DNA from: Amycolatopsis iheyensis | Lineage (GTDB): Bacteria; Actinomycetota; Actinomycetes; Mycobacteriales; Pseudonocardiaceae | Length of the DNA stretch: 64,000 nt | Assembly: GCF_024703995.1 (NCBI RefSeq) | Contig: NZ_JAMXQV010000014.1 | Span: forward strand, 208,943-272,942 | Reading direction: 5' to 3' | Shown: positions 8,346 through 15,338 of the stretch, one piece after another | Layout of the letters: each line of letters starts with the position of its first letter | How positions within the stretch are numbered: the first letter of the stretch is position 1 | Program-made: the position numbers and the translations under genes | The notes under the pieces: model-generated | What the model saw: the letters and a program-made list of their open reading frames with translations, nothing else | Databases searched by the model: none | What the model was told of the DNA's origin: nothing

Positions 8346-9272
8346 ATGACCGAACCCGGAACCGTGCTCATCACCGGCCCGACCCGCAACCTGGGCCGGC
8401 ACACCGTCCTGTCCCTGGCCGCCCGCCCCGGGCGACCCGACCTGCTGCTCGTCGGCCGCGCCGGGCGTGACCTGACCGCGGTCGCCGACGAAGCCCGCGC
8501 GCTCGGCGCGAACGTCCACGAGATCGGCTGCGACCTGGCGAGCCTGGCCGACGTCCGGGCCGCCGCGGCCACCGCGCGCGAGCTGCTCGACACCGGCGCC
8601 GTCCGGCCGCTGCGGGCGCTGATCGCCAACGCCGGAGTCATGTCGGCCGACACGCGACGAGCGTCCGCCGACGGCTACGAGCTGACGTTCGCCGTCAACC
8701 ACCTGGCCCACGCGCAGCTCATCGGCGACCTGCTCGGCTCGTTCACCACCCCGGCGCGGATCGTGCTGATCGGCTCGAACACCTACCACGCCAACTTCTG
8801 GCGCAAGCTGCTGCACGTGGCCGAGGCCGACTGGGCCGACCCCGTCGAGCTGGCCCGCCCGGCCACCGGCGAGCCGAGCGTGGAGGCGTCCGGCGTCGCC
8901 TACTCCAACGCCAAGCTGGCGATCCTCTACTACGCCCACGAGCTGCAACGGCACACGGACGTCAACGTGTCCGTGTTCGAGCCCGGCTGGATGCCCGGCA
9001 CCGCCCTGGGCCGGGGCGCGCCCGCGGCGTTCCAGGCGATGAGCCGCGCCCTGGCCCGGATCCCCGGCGTCTCGACGCCCCAGCGCTCGGGGCCGCTCCT
9101 GGCCGCGCTGGCCGTCGACGACAAGTGGGCGCACGTGCGCGACGGCGCCTTCGTGGTGAAGGACAAGCTGACGGAGGTCCAGCCGGTCGCCCACGACCGC
9201 GGTCGTGAGCGCCGGCTGTGGGAAGCGACCGCCGAGCTGCTAGGCGAGCGCCGCGTGGGTCGCCGCCAGTGA
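8346..9272 (+). CDS. SDR-family oxidoreductase
   Basis: The 308-residue protein opens with the nucleotide-binding motif TGPTRNLGRHT (residues about 10-20), a variant of TGxxxGxG. It continues with ANAGVM (NNAG equivalent), NHLAHAQL and the catalytic pattern S...YSNAKLA, which contains Tyr and Lys as YxxxK. The layout is that of WW-domain-oxidoreductase/retinol-dehydrogenase-like short-chain dehydrogenases of about 300 residues. The substrate is unknown. A ggag ribosome site precedes ATG 8346. The gene is divergent from the MmyB-type regulator, its likely controller. Its 3' end overlaps the aminotransferase gene on the other strand by 33 bases. Confidence 0.88.
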   Translation: MTEPGTVLITGPTRNLGRHTVLSLAARPGRPDLLLVGRAGRDLTAVADEARALGANVHEIGCDLASLADVRAAAATARELLDTGAVRPLRALIANAGVMSADTRRASADGYELTFAVNHLAHAQLIGDLLGSFTTPARIVLIGSNTYHANFWRKLLHVAEADWADPVELARPATGEPSVEASGVAYSNAKLAILYYAHELQRHTDVNVSVFEPGWMPGTALGRGAPAAFQAMSRALARIPGVSTPQRSGPLLAALAVDDKWAHVRDGAFVVKDKLTEVQPVAHDRGRERRLWEATAELLGERRVGRRQ

Positions 9273-10532
9273 GTCGACGAGGATGTCCAGGCCCTCCTGG
9301 GCTTCCTCGGCGGTGAGGGTCATCGGCGGGCCGAGGCGCAGGACGTTGCCGTGCAGGCCGCCCTTGCCGATCAGCAGGCCGCGCTTCTTCGTCTCCTCAA
9401 GCATGCGGGCCGCGGCCGCCACGAAAGGCTCGGTGGTGCCCGGCTTGATCAGCTCGACGCCGATCATCAGGCCCTTGCCCCGCACCTCGGCCACGATCGG
9501 CGACCCGGCGGCCTGGAGACCCGAGATGAGCTGCGAACCGCGGGCCGCGCAGTTGGCCTGCAGGTCGTGGTCCTTGATGTAGTCGAGCACCGCCGTCGCG
9601 CCGGCCATGGACACCGGGTTGCCGCCGAAGGTCGAGAACGACTGGGCCTGGAAGCAGTCGAGGACGTCGCCGCGGGCGACCACGCCACCCACCGCGAGGC
9701 CGTTGCCGAGGCCCTTCGCGAAGGTCATCATGTCCGGCGTCACGCCGTGCGCGTCGATGCCCCAGAAGTGCTCGCCGGTGCGGCCCCAGCCGGTCTGGAC
9801 CTCGTCCGAGACGAACAGCACGCCGTAGGAGTCGAGGACCTCCTTCATCGCCCGGAACAGCCCGTCCGGCGGGAGGCTGAACCCGCCGACGCCCTGGATC
9901 GGCTCGGCGATCAGGCAGGCGACGTCGCCCGCGGTCGCCGTGTCGAGGACGTCCACCAGGTCTGCCACGCAGGCCTTGATGTAGTCCGCGTCGGACATGT
10001 CCCGGAAGGGGCTGCGGTAGCGGTAGCCGCCGTGGACGTAGCTGACCTTCACCGGGCTCAGCGCCGACGCCGACCAGCCGCGGTTGCCGGTGATCGCGAC
10101 CGTCCCGAAGGACCGGCCGTGGTAGGAGTTGCGCATCGCCAGCACCTGGTTGCTGCGCCGGAACTGCGTCGCCAGCATCAGCGCGGTGTCGTTCGCCTCG
10201 CTGCCGGAGTTGGTGAAGAACACCTTCGCGTCCGGGATGTTCGACAGCTTCGCGATCCGCTCGGCCAGCTCGACCTGCGACCGGATCAGGTACAGCGTCG
10301 AGGTGTGCAGGATGCCGGTGTCGAGCTGCTTGCGGACCGCGTCGCCGATCTCGGCGACGTCGTAGCCCATCGAGTTCGTCAGCACGCCGGCGAAGAAGTC
10401 GAGGTAGGTGCGCCCCTGCGAGTCCGTCATCCGGCGGTCGTGGGCGTGCACGATCTCGATCGGCTCTTCGTAGAGCAGGGACATCCAGGACGGCATCACA
10501 GCGCGGTGCCGGGCGAGCAGCTCGTCGGTCAT
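9240..10532 (-). CDS. Class III PLP aminotransferase
   Basis: The 430-residue enzyme has the class III layout: FFTNSGSEANDTALML for cofactor phosphate binding, SYHGRSFGT, the Asp of FVSDEVQTGWGRTG, and TFAKGLGNG with the Schiff-base lysine. It resembles the AGXT2-like branch (alanine-glyoxylate, beta-alanine or related omega-aminotransferases). The exact amino donor cannot be settled by eye. ATG 10532 has a strong GGAGGAGG ribosome site; an in-frame extension to 10589 looks untranslated. The divergent serS gene shares a 120-base upstream region. The 3' end overlaps the SDR gene on the opposite strand. Confidence 0.9.
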   Translation of the reverse strand: MTDELLARHRAVMPSWMSLLYEEPIEIVHAHDRRMTDSQGRTYLDFFAGVLTNSMGYDVAEIGDAVRKQLDTGILHTSTLYLIRSQVELAERIAKLSNIPDAKVFFTNSGSEANDTALMLATQFRRSNQVLAMRNSYHGRSFGTVAITGNRGWSASALSPVKVSYVHGGYRYRSPFRDMSDADYIKACVADLVDVLDTATAGDVACLIAEPIQGVGGFSLPPDGLFRAMKEVLDSYGVLFVSDEVQTGWGRTGEHFWGIDAHGVTPDMMTFAKGLGNGLAVGGVVARGDVLDCFQAQSFSTFGGNPVSMAGATAVLDYIKDHDLQANCAARGSQLISGLQAAGSPIVAEVRGKGLMIGVELIKPGTTEPFVAAAARMLEETKKRGLLIGKGGLHGNVLRLGPPMTLTAEEAQEGLDILVDSLAATHAALA

Positions 10533-10638
10533 CGGGGCGCCTCCTCCGGGGTTTCTTGGAGTATGGGGACGCCGTGAACAGCGCTTCAACGATCAGACTG
10601 TCGGGATAACCCAGTACGGCCGCACAGTCTGTACGGAC

Positions 10639-10644
10639 TACCCT
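10639..10644 (+). promoter_or_regulatory. Candidate -10 box for leaderless serS mRNA
   Basis: TACCCT lies eight bases before GTG 10653, with no ribosome-binding site between. The same hexamer and the same spacing precede glf. Confidence 0.45.
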
Positions 10645-10652
10645 CTGTCTTC

Positions 10653-11915
10653 GTGATTGACCCCAGGACTCTGCGCGAAGACCCGGAAGCCGTGCGCGCG
10701 TCGCAGCGCGCCCGTGGTGAAGACGAGGGAGTGGTCGACAAGCTGCTCTCCCTCGACACCCGGCGCCGCTCTTCCATCGCCGCCGCGGACAAGCTGCGCA
10801 ACGAGCAGAAGCTCCTGGGCAAGCAGATCCCGAAGGCGCCGCCGGAGGAGAAGCAGCAGCTGCTGGCCACGGCCAAGGAGCTCGCCGCGCAGGTCAAGGC
10901 CGCCGAGGTGGAGCAGAACACGTCGTCGGAGGAGTTCGACCAGCTCTTCCGCACGCTGCCGAACCTCGTCCACCCGGCCGCGCCCATCGGCGGCGAAGAC
11001 GACTTCGCCGTGCTCAAGCACGTCGGCGAGCCGACGAAGTTCGACTTCACCCCGAAGGACCACCTCGAGCTGCTCGAAGCACTCGGCGGCGTCGACATGG
11101 AACGCGGCGCGAAGGTGTCGGGCTCGCGGTTCTACTTCCTCACCGGCGTCGGCGCGCAGCTGCAGCTCGGCCTGCTCAACATGGCCATCGCGCAGGCGCT
11201 CGAAAACGGCTTCACGCCGATGATCACGCCGTCGCTGGTGCGCCCGGAGATCATGGCCGGCACCGGCTTCCTCGGCCAGCACTCGAGCGAGATCTACCAC
11301 CTCGCCGACGACGACCTGTACCTCGTCGGGACGTCGGAGGTGCCGCTCGCGGGCTTCCACGCCGACGAGATCCTCGACCTGAACGACGGCCCGAACCGCT
11401 ACGCGGGCTGGTCGTCCTGCTACCGGCGCGAAGCCGGCTCGTACGGCAAGGACACCCGCGGCATCATCCGCGTGCACCAGTTCGACAAGGTCGAGATGTT
11501 CGTCTACGCCAAGCCGGCCGACGCCGAGGCGGAGCACGAGCGGCTGCTCGGCTGGGAAGAGCAGATGCTCGCCAAGATCGAGGTGCCCTACCGGGTGATC
11601 GACACCGCGACCGGCGACCTCGGCACGTCCGCGCACCGCAAGTTCGACTGCGAGGCGTGGATCCCGACGCAGGACACCTACCGCGAGCTGACCTCGACGT
11701 CGAACTGCACGACGTTCCAGGCCCGCCGCCTCTCGGTCCGCTACCGCGACGAGAACGGCAAGCCGCAGATCGCCGCGACGCTCAACGGCACGCTGGCCAC
11801 CACCCGGTGGATCGTCGCGATCGTCGAGAACCACCAGCAGGCGGACGGCTCGATCCGCGTGCCGGAGGCGCTGCGGCCGTTCGTCGGCGGCAAGGAAGTC
11901 CTCACGCCCCGCTGA
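10653..11915 (+). CDS. serS: Serine--tRNA ligase
   Basis: The 420-residue cytoplasmic enzyme charges tRNA-Ser. It has the N-terminal antiparallel coiled coil that grips the long variable arm (about residues 25-105), with LRNEQKLLGKQIPKAP on the way out and PEEKQQLLATAKELA on the way back. The class II catalytic core follows, with TSEVPLAG, motif 2 (RREAGSYGKDTRGIIR) and motif 3 (NGTLATTRWIVAI). The length is normal for bacterial SerRS. It is an essential gene with its own promoter divergent from the aminotransferase gene. No T-box-like leader is possible in the short upstream region, and the start appears leaderless. Confidence 0.98.
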   Translation: MIDPRTLREDPEAVRASQRARGEDEGVVDKLLSLDTRRRSSIAAADKLRNEQKLLGKQIPKAPPEEKQQLLATAKELAAQVKAAEVEQNTSSEEFDQLFRTLPNLVHPAAPIGGEDDFAVLKHVGEPTKFDFTPKDHLELLEALGGVDMERGAKVSGSRFYFLTGVGAQLQLGLLNMAIAQALENGFTPMITPSLVRPEIMAGTGFLGQHSSEIYHLADDDLYLVGTSEVPLAGFHADEILDLNDGPNRYAGWSSCYRREAGSYGKDTRGIIRVHQFDKVEMFVYAKPADAEAEHERLLGWEEQMLAKIEVPYRVIDTATGDLGTSAHRKFDCEAWIPTQDTYRELTSTSNCTTFQARRLSVRYRDENGKPQIAATLNGTLATTRWIVAIVENHQQADGSIRVPEALRPFVGGKEVLTPR

Positions 11916-11979
11916 ATCGGGCGGATCCGCGGTGCTGCTCCGTTCGTCCCAGTAGTGTCCGGGCCGAACGGGAGGATTC

Positions 11980-12984
11980 ATGCGCATGAAGTGGCAGGTC
12001 GTGGTGGCGCTGGCGGCCCTGACCGTGGTGTCCGGCTGCACGGTGGCCGTCAGCGGGACGGCGGCGCCGGTGCCCGGCCAGGGCCCGGTCGTCACGTCCG
12101 TCGACGCCTGCACGCTGCTCGACGAGGGCCAGCTCGACGCGCTGGGCTACGAGGCCAAGGGCCGCTCGGTGCAGGAGAACAAGGAGCGGCTGCAGACGCC
12201 GATGTGCCTGTGGAACCGCAAGGACGACGTCGAGCCGTCGGCCATCCTGAACGTCGGGTACACCACGGACCTCGACTTCAACGAGTACATCGCGGGTGCC
12301 GTGCCCAAGTCGGAGCCACAGCAGATCGGCGGCTTCAGCTGGACGCAGTACCCGTCGATCCTCGCCGACGACTGCGTCTTCTACGCGCTCCTCAACGACA
12401 AGTCCTTCGCCTACGTCAGTGTGTCGGAGCCGCCGATCGACAAGTCGTGCGAGCTCGCGAAGGCGGTGATCCCGCAGGTCGCCGCCCACCTGCCCGGCGG
12501 GCAGGAGGCGCCGTCGATCACCCCGACGGGCCCGGCGAAGGCGGAGCCGGGCGGGCCGCTGCTTTCGGCGGACCCGTGCGCGATGCTGAAGCCGGAGCAG
12601 GTCGCGCAGCTGAAGAACATCTCGCCCACCGGCGAGAAGGACACGTCGTCCACGGTGCCGAACGCGTCCTACTGCCTGTGGGACGACACCGACGGCGACG
12701 GCGGCCAGAAGGCGTTCGAGGTCTGGTTCGGGCCGAGCACCCCGGTCGCGGACTGGCCCGGCGTCAACGGCGTCACCCCGGCCGAAACCGTCGACGTCGG
12801 CGGCAAGAAGTGGGGCATCTTCCCGAACCTGGGTGGCCTGCGCGTGACCTGCGGCGCGTTCCTGCCGATCACCGAGACGTCGTCGGTGCAGGTGATCAGC
12901 GGGTTCATCGGCGACGACACCAAGACGTGCGACCTCGTGAAGCAGGGCTTGCCGCTGGTGACGGCCAACCTGCCGACCGCCTAG
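11980..12984 (+). CDS. DUF3558 lipoprotein with two domains
   Basis: The 334-residue product has a signal peptide with lipobox VSGC (Cys20 counting from ATG 11980). Two DUF3558-type modules follow: VDACTLLDEGQLDALG...CLWN and ADPCAMLKPEQVAQL...YCLWDD. Each carries the paired cysteines of this family, and a Pro/Gly linker joins them. These are surface-anchored proteins of mycolata and relatives with no assigned activity. Most paralogues have a single module, so this tandem form is double length. The ribosome site gggagg precedes ATG 11980; ATG 11986 is an alternative. Its end overlaps lhgO on the opposite strand by four bases. Confidence 0.85.
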   Translation: MRMKWQVVVALAALTVVSGCTVAVSGTAAPVPGQGPVVTSVDACTLLDEGQLDALGYEAKGRSVQENKERLQTPMCLWNRKDDVEPSAILNVGYTTDLDFNEYIAGAVPKSEPQQIGGFSWTQYPSILADDCVFYALLNDKSFAYVSVSEPPIDKSCELAKAVIPQVAAHLPGGQEAPSITPTGPAKAEPGGPLLSADPCAMLKPEQVAQLKNISPTGEKDTSSTVPNASYCLWDDTDGDGGQKAFEVWFGPSTPVADWPGVNGVTPAETVDVGGKKWGIFPNLGGLRVTCGAFLPITETSSVQVISGFIGDDTKTCDLVKQGLPLVTANLPTA

Positions 12985-14165
12985 GCCGACACCTGGTCCG
13001 CGATGTGGCGCGCGATCTCGAGCGCGCTGGTCGCGGCCGGTGACGGCGCGTTCAGGACGTGCACCTGGTCGCGCGCGGTCTCGATGAGGAAGTCGTCGAC
13101 CAGCGAGCCGTCGCGGCGCATGGCCTGGGCGCGCACGCCGGAGCCGTGGCGGACGATGTCGTCCTCGGTCACGGCCGGGACGAGCCGGGCCAGGCTCGCG
13201 GCGAACCGCTTCTTCGAGAACGAGCGCCGCACCTCGTCGAGGCCGGTCGGGAAGGCGTACTTCTTCGCGAGCCGCCAGACGCCGGGGAAGGCCGCGACCT
13301 CGGCGACGTCCTTCGCGGAGAAGTCGCCCCAGCGGTAGCCCTCGCGGCGCAGCGCGAGCACCGCGTTCGGGCCGGCGTGCACGCTGCCGTCGAGCATCCG
13401 GGTGAGGTGCACGCCGAGGAACGGCAGCGTCGGGTCCGGCACCGGGTAGATCAGGCCCTTGACCAGGCCCCGGCGTTCGGGCTTGAGCTCGTAGTACTCG
13501 CCGCGGAAGGGCACGATCTTCGCCGACGGCGTCAGCCCGGCCAGCCGCGCGACGCGGTCGGAGTGCAGCCCGGCGCAGTTCACCAGCCCGTCCGCGATGA
13601 CGACGTCTTCCCCGGTGGCGACCTCGACCCCGCCGTTCGCGCCGGCCCGGATGGCCAGCGCGGGGCTGTTCAGCCGCAGGTCGACGCCGGCTTCGTCGAG
13701 CAGCCGGACGAGTGCTTCGCAGACCGCGGGGAAGTCGATGATGCCGGTGGACTCGACCCGCAACGCGGCGACGCAGGAGACCTCGGGCTCGTACTCGCGC
13801 GCCTCGGCGGGGGAGATCTTCTTCGCCGGGACGCCGTTCGCTTCGGCCCGCTCGGCCAGGGTGTTCAGTGCCGGGATCTCACGCTCGTCGGTGGCGACGA
13901 CGAGCTTCCCGCACACCTCGACGGGCACGCCGTACTGCCGCGCGAAGTCCACGATGGACCGGTTCCCGGCCACGGACATCCGCGCCTTGAAGGAGCCGGG
14001 CTTGTAGTAGAGCCCGGCGTGGACGACGTTCGAGTTGTGCCCGGTCTGGTGCGCGGCCCAGCGCGCTTCCTTCTCGAGCACCGTGACGTCCAGCCCGCGC
14101 CTGGTCAGCTCCCAGGCCACGGCCAGCCCGACGATCCCGCCCCCGACGATCACCACGTTGCGCAC
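12981..14165 (-). CDS. lhgO: L-2-hydroxyglutarate oxidase
   Basis: The 394-residue flavoprotein oxidises L-2-hydroxyglutarate to 2-oxoglutarate, passing electrons to the membrane in the characterised E. coli enzyme. The N-terminus VVIVGGGIVGLAVAWEL is the FAD Rossmann motif and VLEKEARWAAHQTGHNS is the following strand and loop. HAGLYYKPGS, FRGEYYEL and GPNAVLAL are also present, as in LhgO. GTG 14165 has no ribosome site, but a minus-strand TAGCCT lies eight bases upstream, fitting a leaderless mRNA. A perfect inverted repeat overlaps that promoter. It is divergent from the TetR regulator gene and could be under its control. Confidence 0.9.
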   Translation of the reverse strand: MRNVVIVGGGIVGLAVAWELTRRGLDVTVLEKEARWAAHQTGHNSNVVHAGLYYKPGSFKARMSVAGNRSIVDFARQYGVPVEVCGKLVVATDEREIPALNTLAERAEANGVPAKKISPAEAREYEPEVSCVAALRVESTGIIDFPAVCEALVRLLDEAGVDLRLNSPALAIRAGANGGVEVATGEDVVIADGLVNCAGLHSDRVARLAGLTPSAKIVPFRGEYYELKPERRGLVKGLIYPVPDPTLPFLGVHLTRMLDGSVHAGPNAVLALRREGYRWGDFSAKDVAEVAAFPGVWRLAKKYAFPTGLDEVRRSFSKKRFAASLARLVPAVTEDDIVRHGSGVRAQAMRRDGSLVDDFLIETARDQVHVLNAPSPAATSALEIARHIADQVSA

Positions 14166-14168
14166 GAT

Positions 14169-14195
14169 CGACCAGGCTACGCGAACGCCTGGTCG
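14169..14195. promoter_or_regulatory. Perfect inverted repeat over the lhgO promoter
   Basis: CGACCAGGC (14169-14177) and GCCTGGTCG (14187-14195) are perfect 9-base arms around a 9-base centre. The repeat overlaps the presumed minus-strand -10 box of lhgO (TAGCCT, 14179-14174), so it is well placed for an operator. It differs in sequence from the two TetR-type operators 18 bases away. Confidence 0.45.
14174..14179 (-). promoter_or_regulatory. Candidate -10 box for leaderless lhgO mRNA
   Basis: On the minus strand TAGCCT lies eight bases before GTG 14165. It sits inside the inverted repeat described separately. Confidence 0.4.
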
Positions 14196-14212
14196 GGGTC
14201 TTGCCCTGGCGT

Positions 14213-14232
14213 TACCTAACAGTCGTCAGGTA
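14213..14232. promoter_or_regulatory. Palindromic operator, copy 1 (TetR-type)
   Basis: The site reads TACCTAAC-AGTC-GTCAGGTA, two 8-base arms that pair except at one position. The identical arms recur 23 bases downstream. It lies just upstream of the TetR-family gene and is the likely autoregulatory binding site. Confidence 0.6.
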
Positions 14233-14236
14233 CGGT
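14231..14236 (+). promoter_or_regulatory. Candidate -10 box for the tetR-family gene
   Basis: TACGGT lies nine bases before ATG 14246, between and overlapping the ends of the two operator copies. A bound repressor would block it. No ribosome site is present, which suggests a leaderless mRNA. Confidence 0.4.
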
Positions 14237-14255
14237 ACCTAACCGATGTCAGGTA
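14236..14255. promoter_or_regulatory. Palindromic operator, copy 2, spanning the start codon
   Basis: The site reads TACCTAAC-CGAT-GTCAGGTA and has the same arms as copy 1; only the 4-base centre differs. ATG 14246 begins inside the centre, so the right arm is also the first codons of the regulator gene. Centre-to-centre spacing between copies is 23 bases. Confidence 0.6.
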
Positions 14256-14854
14256 AGCGGTTGACGCGGGAAGCGCGGCGCGAGCGGATCCTCGCCGCGG
14301 CCGCCGGGGTGTTCGCCTCGGCGGGGTACGACGCGGCCGGGATGCGCGAGGTCGCCGCGGCGGCCGGGATCAGCACGCCGGTGCTCTACGACCACTTCCC
14401 GGCGAAGGCGCGGCTGTACGCGGCCCTGCTGGAGTCCGAAGTGGACGACCTGCTGGCCGGCTGGGCCGCGCTCCCGCCGTCGGACGATCCGGAAGTGCTG
14501 CTGCGCAGCCGCGTCTCGGCGATCTTCGCGTGGCTGGAGGCGCACGAGCGCGGCTGGCGGATGATCTTCGCCGAGCCGCCGTCGGACCCGGCGGTCGCGT
14601 CGGTGCACCGCCGCGGCCAGGAGCGGGCGACGGCCAACCTGGCCGCGTTGTTCCACGGGGTGCCGCTGGACCTGACCGCCCGCATCCCGCGCCCGCTGGC
14701 CGACGAGGTGCTGGCCGAGGCGTGCAAGAGCGCGTTGAACGGGGTGGCGACGTGGTGGTGGGACCACCGCGACGTCCCGCGCGAGGAGGTCGTGGCGCTC
14801 ACGGCGGACCTGCTGTGGCGCGGCCTGGGGAAACTGACCGAGGGGGAGCGATGA
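14246..14854 (+). CDS. TetR/AcrR-family transcriptional regulator
   Basis: The 202-residue repressor has the TetR DNA-binding domain at its N-terminus (about residues 9-55): RERILAAAAGVFASAGYDAA, then GMREVAAAAGISTPVLYDHF. The all-alpha ligand domain follows (about 60-200), with DHFPAKARLYAALLES at the junction. Its ligand is unknown. Two copies of a palindrome lie at its start, which points to autoregulation and perhaps control of lhgO across the 80-base divergent region. Its stop overlaps the next gene's start as ATGA, so the two are co-translated. Confidence 0.93.
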   Translation: MSGKRLTREARRERILAAAAGVFASAGYDAAGMREVAAAAGISTPVLYDHFPAKARLYAALLESEVDDLLAGWAALPPSDDPEVLLRSRVSAIFAWLEAHERGWRMIFAEPPSDPAVASVHRRGQERATANLAALFHGVPLDLTARIPRPLADEVLAEACKSALNGVATWWWDHRDVPREEVVALTADLLWRGLGKLTEGER

Positions 14855-15333
14855 GCACGGAGACCTACCGCCGCGCGGCCGAAACGGGCGACGTCGACCT
14901 GGCGCTGACAGCGTTCGCGCCGGACGCGGTGCTGCATTCGCCGCTCACTTCGCGGGTGGTGTTCACCGGCCACGCGCAGCTGCGGCCGCTGCTCGAGGTG
15001 GCGTTCTCGCACCTCACGGAGCTCACCTTCCACACCGACGCCGGCGACGACCGGACCCGCGTGGTGGTCTACACCGCCCGGATCGGCGGCGAGGCGATCG
15101 AGGAGGCGGCGGTGCTCCGGCTGAACGCGGCCGGGCTGATCGAGGACGCGACGTTGTTCGTGCGGACGTTGCCGGCGCTGGTGGCGTTGATGGACCGCTT
15201 CGGCCCGGACATCGCCCGCCGCAACGGCCGCCCGCTGGCCGCGCGGGTGCTGGGCGTGCTGGCGAAGCCGCTGCTGGCGATGGTCCGCTCCGGCGACCGC
15301 CACGCCGTCCCGCTGGCCGCGCCCCGGACCTGA
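14851..15333 (+). CDS. SnoaL/NTF2-like small protein
   Basis: The 160-residue protein starts TYRRAAETGDVDLALTAFAP and continues VLHSPLTSRVVFTG and RPLLEVAFSHL, as in the cone-shaped NTF2/SnoaL fold that in different members forms a lyase, isomerase or binding site. About 35 extra residues follow the fold (RRNGRPLAARVLGVLAKPLL). No activity can be assigned. The start codon overlaps the TetR stop as ATGA, so it is almost certainly in the regulator's operon and may act on the same effector molecule. It converges on the SARP-type gene with a 5-base gap. Confidence 0.8.
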   Translation: MSTETYRRAAETGDVDLALTAFAPDAVLHSPLTSRVVFTGHAQLRPLLEVAFSHLTELTFHTDAGDDRTRVVVYTARIGGEAIEEAAVLRLNAAGLIEDATLFVRTLPALVALMDRFGPDIARRNGRPLAARVLGVLAKPLLAMVRSGDRHAVPLAAPRT

Positions 15334-15338
15334 GCGCG

